Below, one piece after another: positions 15,891 through 24,327 of a stretch of 44,050 bases of DNA (positions within the stretch are counted from its first letter, which is position 1; each line of letters opens with the position of its first letter). Position numbers and translations under genes: made by a program. The notes below the pieces were generated by a model. The model searched no databases. It was not told the origin of the DNA and was given only the letters and a program-made list of their open reading frames with translations. Source of the DNA: Candidatus Omnitrophota bacterium (GTDB taxonomy: Bacteria; Omnitrophota; Gorgyraeia; Aquiviventales; Aquiviventaceae); NCBI GenBank assembly GCA_023247235.1, contig JAHFGW010000006.1, positions 14,169 through 58,218 on the forward strand, read 5' to 3'.

Positions 15891-16966
15891 TGTCGTTTCT
15901 CATCTCCTTGCTGATCTTGGGGTTCTTGATCCTGGTGCACGAATCCGGGCATTTTCTTGTGGCGCGGCGCGTGGGCGTCAAAGTCCTGCGGTTCTCCATC
16001 GGCTTCGGCCCCCGCCTGCTGACCTGGCAACGCCACGGCACCGAGTACGCCTTGAGCCTGATCCCGCTGGGCGGCTATGTGAAGATGGCGGGTGAGCAAC
16101 GCAACGAGTACACCCATCAACCGTGGGAATATCTCGCCAAGCCCATCGGCACGCGAGTGGCCATCATTCTGGCCGGGCCGCTGGTCAATTACCTCGTCGC
16201 GGTCGCGACGCTGTGGCTCGTGTTCCTCATCGGCTATCCGGAGCTGAGCCCGGCCATTGGGACGCTGATGGAGGACATGCCCGCGAAGGCCGCGGGCTTT
16301 CAGTCGGGCGACCGGGTCGTCTCGATCAGCGGGCAGGCAGTGCGCACGTGGGATGAGCTGACCAAGCTCGTGCACCAGTCGGCCGGCGTGCCCATCGACG
16401 TGGAGATCGAGCGGCAGGGGGCCCGGCAGCACGTGAGCGTCGTCCCGCAGCCAAAAGCTCAGCGCGATTTGTACGGGCGGATGCGCCCGGTCGGGCTCAT
16501 CGGCATCGCGCCGAGCGGGGACATGACGATCACGCAGGTGGGGCCGCTGGAAGCCGTGCACCGCACCTTTCTGAAGCAGGGTGAATGGTGCGCGAGTATC
16601 GGCCTGGCGTTCTGGTCGATGGCGACCGGGCGTCTCTCGATGCGCGAATCCATCACCGGCCCGATCGGCATCATCATTCTCACCTCCGAGGCGGTCCATC
16701 TAGGTTTTGCGTGGGTGCTCTCGCTGGTGAGCCTCTTCAGCCTCAGCCTGGCGGTGTTCAATGTATTCCCGATCCCGATTCTCGATGGTGGGCATCTGTT
16801 TTTCCTCGCGTTGGAGAAGCTCCGCGGCACCCCGATCAGCCTCTCCGTGCAGGAGCGGGCGACCCAAGTCAGCCTCGTGGTGCTGGTTGCGCTCATCATC
16901 GTCGTTTCAGTCAACGACGTCAGAAATTTCCGCCTCGTGGATCGTCTCCTCGAGTGGGTCCGCTAG
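15890..16966 (+). CDS. rseP: RIP zinc metalloprotease RseP (site-2 protease family)
   Basis: Intramembrane protease that cuts anti-sigma factors or residual signal peptides within the inner membrane. The protein has 358 residues with the zinc motif HESGH (17-21) in the first membrane helix and the third ligand in NVFPIPILDGGH. A single PDZ domain is visible (from about MPAKAAGFQSGDRVVSISG); E. coli RseP has two and is about 450 residues long, so this is the shorter one-PDZ form. It is coupled to dxr by a one-base overlap, the usual dxr-rseP arrangement. No bamA or anti-sigma factor gene follows. Confidence 0.94.
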   Translation: MSFLISLLILGFLILVHESGHFLVARRVGVKVLRFSIGFGPRLLTWQRHGTEYALSLIPLGGYVKMAGEQRNEYTHQPWEYLAKPIGTRVAIILAGPLVNYLVAVATLWLVFLIGYPELSPAIGTLMEDMPAKAAGFQSGDRVVSISGQAVRTWDELTKLVHQSAGVPIDVEIERQGARQHVSVVPQPKAQRDLYGRMRPVGLIGIAPSGDMTITQVGPLEAVHRTFLKQGEWCASIGLAFWSMATGRLSMRESITGPIGIIILTSEAVHLGFAWVLSLVSLFSLSLAVFNVFPIPILDGGHLFFLALEKLRGTPISLSVQERATQVSLVVLVALIIVVSVNDVRNFRLVDRLLEWVR

Positions 16967-16991
16967 CCGGCGGACCGTCAGAGTACCTGCC

Positions 16992-18110
16992 ATGATCTCG
17001 CGACGTCTGACCCGACCCGTTCGCGTCGGCTCCGTGGCCATCGGCGGCGGCGCCCCGGTCTCAATCCAATCGATGACGAAGACCGACACGACCGATGTCG
17101 AGGCGACCGTCCGGCAGATCCGCGGGCTGGCCACGGCGGGTTGCGAGATCGTGCGTGTCGCGGTCCCCACGATCGAGGCCGCCAAGGTCCTGCCGACCAT
17201 TCGGCGCGAGGCCAACAAGGTGCCGCTCGTGGCGGACATCCATTTCCATCCGCAATTTGCGATCGCAGCGATTGAGGCCGGCTTCGACAAGATCCGCTGG
17301 AACCCAGGCAATATCCGCAACCCCGTGGTGGTTCGCCAGGTCGTGGATTGCGCCAAGGAGCGGGGGATCCCCATTCGCATCGGCGTCAACGTGGGCTCGC
17401 TGGATCCCGAGGTCGAAGCCGCGCACGCCGACGATCTCATCGAAGCGATCGTGGAAAGCGCCTTGAAGTCCGTGCAGCTGCTGGAGCGCTTCCACTTCCA
17501 CGACATCGTGCTGTCGCTGAAATCCTCCGACGTCCGCCAGATGCTCGAGGCCTACCGGCGGATCGCCACGCGCTGCGAGTACCCGCTGCACCTGGGGGTG
17601 ACCGAGGCAGGCCTGCCGGACGCAGCGACCGTGAAGTCGGCGATCGGCATCGGCGCGCTGTTGGCCGAAGGGATCGGCGATACGATCCGCGTCTCCATGA
17701 CGGGCGACCCTCTTGAGGAAGTGGCGGTGGCGCGGCGGATCCTCGCCTCGCTGGAATTGCGCCGGTTTGAAACGAATGTGATCGCGTGCCCGTCCTGCGG
17801 CCGGTGTGAGATCGACGTGGTCGGGATCACGCAGCAAGTCCAGGTCCGGCTCACGGAGCTGGCGCGCTCGAAGCCCCGGGCCCTCGAGTTGACCGTGGCG
17901 GTCATGGGGTGCGTCGTCAACGGCCCTGGCGAATCCGAGCACGCCGACATCGGCCTGGCCGGCGGGGGCGGCGTCGGGGTCATCTACCGCAAGGGCCGCC
18001 AGGTCCGCCGCGTCGCCGAAGCGGAGATGGTGGACGCCTTGATTGATGAAGTCGGACGCCTGCTGCACGAGCAGGAGGCGTCGGTCGCTTCGCCCGTCGC
18101 CACCCACTAA
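16992..18110 (+). CDS. ispG: 4-hydroxy-3-methylbut-2-enyl diphosphate synthase (GcpE)
   Basis: Reduces MEcPP to HMBPP, the penultimate MEP step, with a [4Fe-4S] cluster. The protein has 372 residues, the compact bacterial length. Cluster ligands appear as Cys266 and Cys269 in CPSCGRC, Cys307 in MGCVVN and Glu314 in GPGESEHADIG. The N-terminal TIM barrel shows SMTKTDT, ADIHFHP and IRWNPGNI. The ATG at 16992 is 25 nt after the rseP stop; longer upstream starts run antiparallel to nothing conserved and overlap rseP in another frame. With dxr two genes upstream, this gives two of the seven MEP enzymes here. Confidence 0.96.
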   Translation: MISRRLTRPVRVGSVAIGGGAPVSIQSMTKTDTTDVEATVRQIRGLATAGCEIVRVAVPTIEAAKVLPTIRREANKVPLVADIHFHPQFAIAAIEAGFDKIRWNPGNIRNPVVVRQVVDCAKERGIPIRIGVNVGSLDPEVEAAHADDLIEAIVESALKSVQLLERFHFHDIVLSLKSSDVRQMLEAYRRIATRCEYPLHLGVTEAGLPDAATVKSAIGIGALLAEGIGDTIRVSMTGDPLEEVAVARRILASLELRRFETNVIACPSCGRCEIDVVGITQQVQVRLTELARSKPRALELTVAVMGCVVNGPGESEHADIGLAGGGGVGVIYRKGRQVRRVAEAEMVDALIDEVGRLLHEQEASVASPVATH

Positions 18111-18119
18111 GTCGCCGCC

Positions 18120-19841
18120 GTGCGCTGGTCCCGCTACTTCCTCCCGACGCTCCGCGAAGATCCCAAAGACGCCCAGGCCATCAGCCACAAGCTCATGGTG
18201 CGCGCCGGGCTGATCCGTCGGCTGGGCTCCGGCGCCTACTCCTATCTGCCCTTCGGGCTTCGCGCGCTGCAGAAGGCCGCGGGCATCGTGCGCGAGGAGA
18301 TGAATCGGGCCGGAGCCCAGGAAGTCTTGCTGCCGGCGCTGCAGCCGCTGGAGCTCTGGAAGGCGAGCGGCCGCGACGCGCTGCTGGGCGACGTGCTGAT
18401 TCGGTTCAAAGACCGCACGGGAAAAGAGATGGCCTTGGGACCGACCCACGAAGAGGTGGTCACCGACCTCGTCAAGGAAGTCCGCTCGCACAAGCAGCTG
18501 CCGCTGAGGGTCTATCAGATTCAGACCAAGTTTCGCGATGAGCCCAGGCCGCGCTCCGGCATCATCCGCTCGAAAGAATTCCTCATGAAGGATGCCTACA
18601 GTTTTGATGCAGATGCCCAGGGTCTTGACCGCAGCTACCAGACGATGTACGAGGCGTACGAGCGGATTTTCCGGCGCTGCGGGCTCCGGGTGCTTGCGTG
18701 CGAAGCCGATCCCGGGATCATGGGGGGCCATGTCTCGCATGAGTTCATGGCGCCGGCCGACAGCGGGGAAGACCACGTGGTGCACTGCACCGGCCCCGCC
18801 GCAGGCTGCGGCTACGCGGCCAACCTCGAGGCGGCGATCTGCCCTGCGTCGCAGGCCCCGACCGAATCGGCTCAGCCCCTGGAGCTGGTGAAGACGCCCG
18901 GACACCATACCGTGGAGCAGGTCAGCCGCTTCCTGAAGGTTCCGGCGAGCCGCCTGATCAAGACCTTGCTCTATGACGCCGGCAGCACGCAGATCGCGGT
19001 GCTGGTTCGGGGAGACCATGACGTCAATGAGGCGAAGCTCGCTCGCGCAGCCGGCTCGGCCGCGCTGAAGCTTTCCAGCGCCCAGACGATCGAGCGGCTC
19101 ACCGGGGCTCCCCGAGGGTTCAGCGGCCCGGTGCAGTTGCGGGGTGTGCGCCTGGTCGCCGACCACGCGGTCATGGGCATGGCGAACGCCGTCACCGGGG
19201 CCAATCAAGCCGACGCCCACTTTGTCAACGTGCATCCGGGACGCGACTTCAAGCCCGAGGTGGTCGCGGACCTGCGCATGGTCCGCCAGGACGATCCGTG
19301 TCCGCGGTGCGGCGGCCGGCTTGAGCTGATCAGCGCGATTGAAGTCGGCCATGTCTTTCAACTGGGGACCCGCTACAGCCAAGCGTTCGGTTGCGTCTTT
19401 CAAGATGCGGCCGGCGTCGCCAAGCCGATGGTGATGGGCTGCTACGGCATCGGGGTGAATCGCATTCTGGCCGCCTTGATCGAGCAGCGCCATGACGCGC
19501 AGGGGATGATCTGGCCGGCGGCGCTGGCGCCCTTTGCGGCGCTGATCAGCGTGCTCGAAGCCGACAATCCCGCCCAACAGCAGGCTGCGGAGGCGGCGTC
19601 TGAAGCGCTGGAACGGGCTGGGCTGGAGGTCCTGCTTGATGATCGAGACCAGTCGCCAGGCAGCAAGCTGAAGGATGCGGATCTGATTGGCGTGCCAGTG
19701 CAGGTGATTGTCGGCAAGGCCTGGACGCGCGAGCAGCAGTACGAGGTCTGCGACCGCGCCAGCAAGCAGCGGCAGACCGCCGGGCTCGCGTCCCTGGTGG
19801 AGACGGTCAATCGCCTGCTGGCCGATGCTCCTAAGTCTTAG
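18120..19841 (+). CDS. proS: Prolyl-tRNA synthetase, bacterial type with editing insertion
   Basis: Charges tRNA-Pro. The protein has 573 residues, the length of bacterial-type ProRS with an INS editing domain between motifs 2 and 3. Class II motif 1 lies near GAQEVLLPALQP, motif 2 is FRDEPRPRSG with KEFLMKDAYSF, and motif 3 is GCYGIGVNRILAALIEQ. The INS (YbaK-like) domain covers about 225-395 and should hydrolyse Ala-tRNA-Pro. The C-terminal anticodon-binding domain ends the protein. The start is the GTG at 18120, 9 nt after ispG, giving the canonical RWSRYFLPTL opening; no ATG fits. The ispG-proS order is common in bacteria. Confidence 0.95.
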   Translation: MRWSRYFLPTLREDPKDAQAISHKLMVRAGLIRRLGSGAYSYLPFGLRALQKAAGIVREEMNRAGAQEVLLPALQPLELWKASGRDALLGDVLIRFKDRTGKEMALGPTHEEVVTDLVKEVRSHKQLPLRVYQIQTKFRDEPRPRSGIIRSKEFLMKDAYSFDADAQGLDRSYQTMYEAYERIFRRCGLRVLACEADPGIMGGHVSHEFMAPADSGEDHVVHCTGPAAGCGYAANLEAAICPASQAPTESAQPLELVKTPGHHTVEQVSRFLKVPASRLIKTLLYDAGSTQIAVLVRGDHDVNEAKLARAAGSAALKLSSAQTIERLTGAPRGFSGPVQLRGVRLVADHAVMGMANAVTGANQADAHFVNVHPGRDFKPEVVADLRMVRQDDPCPRCGGRLELISAIEVGHVFQLGTRYSQAFGCVFQDAAGVAKPMVMGCYGIGVNRILAALIEQRHDAQGMIWPAALAPFAALISVLEADNPAQQQAAEAASEALERAGLEVLLDDRDQSPGSKLKDADLIGVPVQVIVGKAWTREQQYEVCDRASKQRQTAGLASLVETVNRLLADAPKS

Positions 19842-19916
19842 AACCGGAGTGAGATCGATGCGCAAGGGAGGGGGCTAAAGAGGGCCGACAGACCGCGTTT
19901 CCGACGGACAAAGCGC

Positions 19917-19945
19917 TTGACAAGCCTAGCCCGCAAGCGTAAGGT
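19917..19945 (+). promoter_or_regulatory. Sigma70-type promoter for rimP-nusA-infB
   Basis: TTGACA (19917-19922), a 17-bp spacer and TAAGGT (19940-19945). A short inverted repeat, CGCTTG (19914-19919) with CAAGCG (19934-19939), brackets the spacer and could be an operator. Transcription would begin near 19952, just before a terminator-like hairpin. The rest of the gap 19842-20008 shows no gene. Confidence 0.65.
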
Positions 19946-19971
19946 GAGAGGCTGGGTGACTAGCACGTGAC

Positions 19972-19995
19972 AAAGTGGGGCAGCCCACTTTTTTT
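19972..19995 (+). terminator. Terminator-like hairpin in the rimP leader
   Basis: AAAGTGGG (19972-19979), a 4-nt loop and CCCACTTT (19984-19991), running into seven T residues (19989-19995). It lies about 20 nt after the predicted start of transcription and 13 nt before the rimP ATG. It therefore either ends readthrough from proS or acts as an attenuator for rimP-nusA-infB. Confidence 0.75.
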
Positions 19996-20008
19996 GTTTC
20001 TGGCGATC

Positions 20009-20467
20009 ATGGATGACACGCAGATCCGGGCCCTGCGGGCCCTGGTGGAGCCGTTGCTGCTTGAGCAGCAGGTTGAGGTGGTGGAGCTCACCTGCCGGCC
20101 GGCAGGGGGCGGGCTGGTGCTACGTTTCCTCATCGATAAAGTCGGCGGGGTGACGCTCAAGGACTGCGCCCGAATCAATCAGCTCCTGGGCGAAGCGTTG
20201 GACCGCTCGCAGGTGATCGAGCAGAGCTATACGCTGGAAGTGTCTTCGCCTGGATTGGATCGGCCGCTGATCAGCGTGAGGGACTACGAGCGGGCACTGG
20301 GACAGGACGTACGCTTGCAGGTGCGCGTGGCCGATGGGCGCTCGCGGGAAAGCGAAGGGCAGCTGCTCGCGGTGCAGCCACAGGCCATCGTGCTCAAGAC
20401 GCCGGCGGGCAACGTGACCATCCCGCTCGTGGAGATCCAGCTGGCGACCAAAGTGATTCGTTGGTGA
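20009..20467 (+). CDS. rimP: Ribosome maturation factor RimP
   Basis: Assists 30S subunit assembly. The protein has 152 residues, the usual size. Family features include EVVELTCRPAGGGLVLRFLID, DCARINQLLGEAL, YTLEVSSPGLDRPL and a C-terminal SH3-like domain ending IPLVEIQLATKVI. The ATG at 20009 is chosen because it gives the family N-terminus; the GTG at 19967 would place translation through the terminator-like hairpin. Ribosome-site support is weak. It heads rimP-nusA-infB, a widely conserved order, and nusA begins 9 nt after its stop. Confidence 0.93.
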   Translation: MDDTQIRALRALVEPLLLEQQVEVVELTCRPAGGGLVLRFLIDKVGGVTLKDCARINQLLGEALDRSQVIEQSYTLEVSSPGLDRPLISVRDYERALGQDVRLQVRVADGRSRESEGQLLAVQPQAIVLKTPAGNVTIPLVEIQLATKVIRW

Positions 20468-20476
20468 GGGAGTCCC

Positions 20477-21925
20477 ATGAACGGCGAGTTGTTGGCGATC
20501 CTTGAAGCCATTGAACGCGACAAGGGGATTGACCGCGAGGTCCTCATTCAAGCGGTCGAGGGGGCGCTGGCTTCCGCGGCCAAAAAGAGCTTGGGCCTGA
20601 GCGAGGAGAGCATCGTCACGGTGACGCTCGATCGCCAAAGCGGCCGGCTGTCGGTTGTGTCCGACGACCGCCAGGTCTCCTCCATCGATTTCAGCCGCAT
20701 CGCCGCGCAGACGGCCAAGCAGGTCATCATCCAGAAGATCCGCGAGGCCGAGCGAGAGGTGATCTTCTCAGAATTCCAGGGTCGGGTCGGCGACATCGTG
20801 ACCGGCTCCGTCCACCGCTTCGAGCGAGGCGACATCATTGTTGAGCTCGGGCGGGCCGAAGCCGTGATGCCGCGCGCCGAGCGCATCCCGCACGAGGAGT
20901 ACCAGCAGGGCGACCGGCTGCAGGGGTATGTGCTTGAGGTGCGCAGGAGCGTGAAGGGGCCAGCCATCATCCTGTCCCGCACGCACGAGGGGTTCATTCG
21001 CGGGCTCTTCGCGCTGGAGGTCCCTGAAATCGCCGAAGGCATTGTCGAGATCAAGGCCATCGCGCGCGAGCCGGGCGATCGGACCAAGATCGCGGTCGCC
21101 TCCAAGGACGAGAAGGTGGATTGCGTCGGCGCCTGCGTCGGCATGCGCGGGACGCGGGTCAAGAACATTGTCCGCGAACTGCACGGCGAGAAGATCGACA
21201 TCATCCGCTGGCAGTCCGACATCAAGGAGTTCATCGCGGCGGCCCTGTCGCCCGCGAAGATCGCCGAAATCCGCCTGGCCGCTGAGCCCAGGCACGCCTT
21301 GGTCGTCGTGGATGATGACCAGTTATCGCTGGCGATTGGCAAGCGCGGGCAGAATGTCCGCCTGGCCTCGAAGCTGACCGGTTGGGAGCTGGAGATCCAG
21401 AGCAAGTCGCAGCTGGCCGCTGTGGAAGTCGAGCTGCGCGCGGTGCCCGGCGTTGGCCCCGCCATGGAAACCCGGCTCAAAGAAGCGGGCATTACCACGG
21501 CACAGGAGCTGGCGTCGATGACGATCGAGCAGCTCACGGCTGTCAAGAGCGTCGGCGCGAAGACGGCCCAGCGGCTGATCGACGCGGCCAAACGCACCCT
21601 GGAGACGCGAGCGGCGACGGGCGGCGCGGAAGTCACCGCGCCGCCGGCAGACGCGCCGGCGGAGGCGGCCACACCACAAGAGTCGGCGGCTGTCGCCGAA
21701 GCGCCGCGTGAGGAACCAGCCGAGCCGGAGGCAGCCCAGCCGACGGCGGATGCCGACGCCTCCGGTCCAACCGAGGACGCGCAGCCAGCGGAGCCGGCCG
21801 AGCCATCCGGTGAGCAGGCGGCAGAACCCGCCTCGGAGCCCGAGGCCCCCACGGAGTTGCCGGAAGCGCCCGCGGTCGAGACACCACCTGACGAGCAGCC
21901 ATCTGATGAAGAGTCAAAAGCCTAA
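20477..21925 (+). CDS. nusA: Transcription termination/antitermination factor NusA
   Basis: RNA polymerase-bound factor that modulates pausing, termination and rRNA antitermination. The protein has 482 residues: N-terminal RNAP-binding domain (1-~125), S1 (~130-200), and KH1-KH2 (~205-345), with the KH signatures GACVGMRGTRVKNIV and LAIGKRGQNVRLA. Helix-hairpin-helix repeats follow (VPGVGPAMETRLKEAG and SVGAKTAQRLIDAA). The last ~95 residues are an acidic Ala/Pro/Glu low-complexity tail. GAGGGAG at 20466-20472 lies 4 nt before the ATG. The gene end overlaps the infB start by 20 bp. NusA probably acts on the three boxA-like sites of the rRNA operon in this window and may affect the hairpin upstream of its own operon. 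Confidence 0.96.
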   Translation: MNGELLAILEAIERDKGIDREVLIQAVEGALASAAKKSLGLSEESIVTVTLDRQSGRLSVVSDDRQVSSIDFSRIAAQTAKQVIIQKIREAEREVIFSEFQGRVGDIVTGSVHRFERGDIIVELGRAEAVMPRAERIPHEEYQQGDRLQGYVLEVRRSVKGPAIILSRTHEGFIRGLFALEVPEIAEGIVEIKAIAREPGDRTKIAVASKDEKVDCVGACVGMRGTRVKNIVRELHGEKIDIIRWQSDIKEFIAAALSPAKIAEIRLAAEPRHALVVVDDDQLSLAIGKRGQNVRLASKLTGWELEIQSKSQLAAVEVELRAVPGVGPAMETRLKEAGITTAQELASMTIEQLTAVKSVGAKTAQRLIDAAKRTLETRAATGGAEVTAPPADAPAEAATPQESAAVAEAPREEPAEPEAAQPTADADASGPTEDAQPAEPAEPSGEQAAEPASEPEAPTELPEAPAVETPPDEQPSDEESKA

Positions 21926-24233
21926 GCCGGCCAAGACGCGTGCGGTCGCCAAGCCGGTTCGCAACAAGCCCGCGGGCTCCGCGGTCAACGCCGCGAAAGT
22001 CGCGAAAGCGAAGGTAGCTCCGGCCACGGTCAAAGCCGCCTTGAAACCCAAGGCGGCCGCCAAGACGATGGCTCCAAAGCTTGCGCCCGTCAAGCCTGCG
22101 GCCCGGGCGGCGAGCGTCGCGGCCCCGATCGCCCTACCGCCCAGCGCCAAAGCGGGGCCGGGACTGGTTCGGCCGGCCCCGGCCTTACGGGCGGGGCCTG
22201 CGGCCGCGGCGCCGGCAAAGCCGGCACCGGCTGCGGCCAGACCGACTCCTGTCGCGCGACCTCAATCCGCCGCCCCGATTCCCGCAGCGGGCGCAGTCAA
22301 GCCCACGGTCGCCACCGTCGCGGCACCTGTCGCGCCCAAGCCCGCCGTGAAAGTCGAGCCGAAACCTGCCTCGAGCCTGCCGCCGGCCGCCAAAGTCGCG
22401 CCGGCTCCTCCAAAGCCTGTCGCCGCACAGCCCCCCGCGCCGAGCGCCGTCGAGGCCAAACCCGTCGCGGCCGCCCCGCGCAAGCAGCTCGAGCTGCGCT
22501 TTCCGATCACCGTCAAGGCCTTGGCCGAAAAGATGGAGGTCAAGGCGGCCGACCTCATCAAGCACCTGATGCAGCAGAAGCTCTTCGTGTCGCTGACGCA
22601 CCAGCTGGAAGAGGGCATCGCCATCAGAGTGGCCGAAGCCTTCCATTGCGACGTGCTGCCGCAGCCGACGGTCGAAGAGCAAATCATCCAGGACAGCGCG
22701 CCGAATCCGGCGCGCCTGAGCCCGCGTGCGCCGGTGGTGACGTTCATGGGCCACGTGGACCATGGCAAGACCAGCTTGCTCGATGCAATCCGCGTGGCGA
22801 AGGTGGCCGAGAAGGAAGCGGGGGGCATCACGCAGCACATCGGCGCCTACGAAGTCGCGCTGGAAAAAGGCCGTGTGACATTCCTCGATACCCCGGGCCA
22901 CGAGGCCTTCTCGGCGCTGCGGGCGCGCGGGGCCAACGTCACCGACGTCGTCGTCCTGGTGGTCGCCGCGGATGACGGCGTCATGCCGCAAACGGTGGAG
23001 GCGATCGACCATGCGAAGGCGGCCGGCGTTCCCATCATCGTGGCCATCAACAAGATGGACAAGCCGGAAGCCAATGCGCAGCGCGTCAAGCAGCAGCTGA
23101 CTGAACACGAGCTGGTTTCGGAAGAGTGGGGCGGCAAGACGATCATGGTCCCGGTGTCGGCGCGCAGCCGCCAGGGCATCGACGACTTGCTCGAAATGCT
23201 GTTGCTGGAGGCGGAGCTGTTGGAGTTGAAGGCGGACCGGCAGGCCCCGGCGCAGGGCACGGTGGTCGAAGCTAAACTGACGCACGACCGCGGGCCTGTG
23301 GCGACGTTGCTGATCCAGCACGGAACCCTGCGGGTCGGCGATGTCGTGCTCATCGGCGCGCAGGTCGGCCGCGTGCGGGCCATGCTCGATGACCGGGGCC
23401 ATCGCGTCAAGGAAGCCGGGCCGGCCAAACCCGTCGAGATCCTCGGCATCTCCGGGGTGCCGCAAGCTGGGGATCGCTTCCTGGTTATGGCGGACGAAAA
23501 GCTGGCGCGCGAGATTGCCGAGCGGCGTCGCGAGCAACGGGCCCGTCCGGCGGCGCACGCGAAGCACATCAGCCTCGAGGAGCTCCACAGCCGCATCGCC
23601 GAAGGCAAGCTCAAAGATCTGCGCCTCATCGTCAAGGCGGACGTGCAGGGCTCGCTCGAGGCCATCGTCCAGAGCCTTCAGAAGCTCGACGTGGAGAAAG
23701 AGGAAGTCCAGTTCAGGATCCTGCACGCCGGCGTCGGCGACATCTCCGAATCTGACGTGATCCTCGCGGCCGCCTCGGAAGCCATCGTGATTGGGTTCCA
23801 CGTCGGCATCATCCCGCAGGTGCAGGTCATCGCGGCCAACGAAGGCGTGGATGTGCGCATCTATCAGGTCATCTACGAGCTCATCAACGCGATCCGTGCG
23901 GCGATCGAAGGACTCCTGGAACCGAGGGTTGAAGAAATCTTCATGGGGCGCGCGGAGGTCCGCAAGCTGTTTCAGATCTCAAAGATCGGCATCGTCGCCG
24001 GCTGCATGGTGACCAAGGGGTTGATCCGCCGCGACTGTCTGATCCGGGTCATCCGTGGCCGCGAGCGCGTCATCGAGGCCAAGATTGCGAGCCTCAAGCG
24101 GGTCAAGGACGACATCCGCGAAGCGCAGGAAGGATCGGAATGCGGCATCGCGCTGGAAGGCAACACGGACCTGCAGCCCGGGGATCTGTTGGAAGCGTGG
24201 GAACTCAAGAAGATTGCCAGAAAGCTTACATGA
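21906..24233 (+). CDS. infB: Translation initiation factor IF-2
   Basis: GTPase that brings fMet-tRNA to the 30S subunit and promotes subunit joining. From the ATG at 21906 it has 775 residues. The N-terminal ~195 residues are Ala/Pro/Lys low complexity, strongly basic, then comes the IF2_N domain ([19 protein letters not shown]). The G domain starts with G1 GHVDHGKTS at 282-290, then DTPGHEAF and NKMDKP. Domains II-IV follow, ending [12 protein letters not shown]. The start is set by the change to Lys/Ala-rich sequence; the frame is open further upstream only through the nusA tail. rbfA, truB and ribF, which usually follow, are absent; a heptamer array and trpS follow instead. Confidence 0.95.
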   Translation: MKSQKPKPAKTRAVAKPVRNKPAGSAVNAAKVAKAKVAPATVKAALKPKAAAKTMAPKLAPVKPAARAASVAAPIALPPSAKAGPGLVRPAPALRAGPAAAAPAKPAPAAARPTPVARPQSAAPIPAAGAVKPTVATVAAPVAPKPAVKVEPKPASSLPPAAKVAPAPPKPVAAQPPAPSAVEAKPVAAAPRKQLELRFPITVKALAEKMEVKAADLIKHLMQQKLFVSLTHQLEEGIAIRVAEAFHCDVLPQPTVEEQIIQDSAPNPARLSPRAPVVTFMGHVDHGKTSLLDAIRVAKVAEKEAGGITQHIGAYEVALEKGRVTFLDTPGHEAFSALRARGANVTDVVVLVVAADDGVMPQTVEAIDHAKAAGVPIIVAINKMDKPEANAQRVKQQLTEHELVSEEWGGKTIMVPVSARSRQGIDDLLEMLLLEAELLELKADRQAPAQGTVVEAKLTHDRGPVATLLIQHGTLRVGDVVLIGAQVGRVRAMLDDRGHRVKEAGPAKPVEILGISGVPQAGDRFLVMADEKLAREIAERRREQRARPAAHAKHISLEELHSRIAEGKLKDLRLIVKADVQGSLEAIVQSLQKLDVEKEEVQFRILHAGVGDISESDVILAAASEAIVIGFHVGIIPQVQVIAANEGVDVRIYQVIYELINAIRAAIEGLLEPRVEEIFMGRAEVRKLFQISKIGIVAGCMVTKGLIRRDCLIRVIRGRERVIEAKIASLKRVKDDIREAQEGSECGIALEGNTDLQPGDLLEAWELKKIARKLT

Positions 24234-24237
24234 CCCC

Positions 24238-24319
24238 GCTCGTGGCTCGTGGCTCGTGGCTCGTGGCCGGTGATTCGCGTCATTTGCTTTTGCCTCGAGC
24301 CTGCAGCCTCGAGCCTCGA
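24238..24319. repeat. Inverted heptamer array B (infB-trpS gap)
   Basis: Left arm 24238-24265 is four perfect GCTCGTG units. The loop is 26 nt (24266-24291). Right arm 24292-24319 is GCCTCGA, GCCTGCA, GCCTCGA, GCCTCGA, pairing with the left arm with about one mismatch per unit. It begins 4 nt after the infB stop and ends 8 nt before the trpS ATG. The heptamer is the same as at array A; arrays C and D use others. Confidence 0.9.
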
Positions 24320-24327
24320 GCGAATTC

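Noticed and set aside
17061-19865. 934-codon open frame on the minus strand opposite ispG and proS
   Set aside because: High GC gives few stops on the opposite strand; the translation has no recognisable domain, whereas both plus-strand proteins are unmistakable.
21708-21905. Upstream extension of infB through the nusA tail
   Set aside because: It is an Arg/Pro/Ser-rich out-of-frame reading of the acidic nusA tail; the Lys/Ala-rich IF-2 head starts at 21906.
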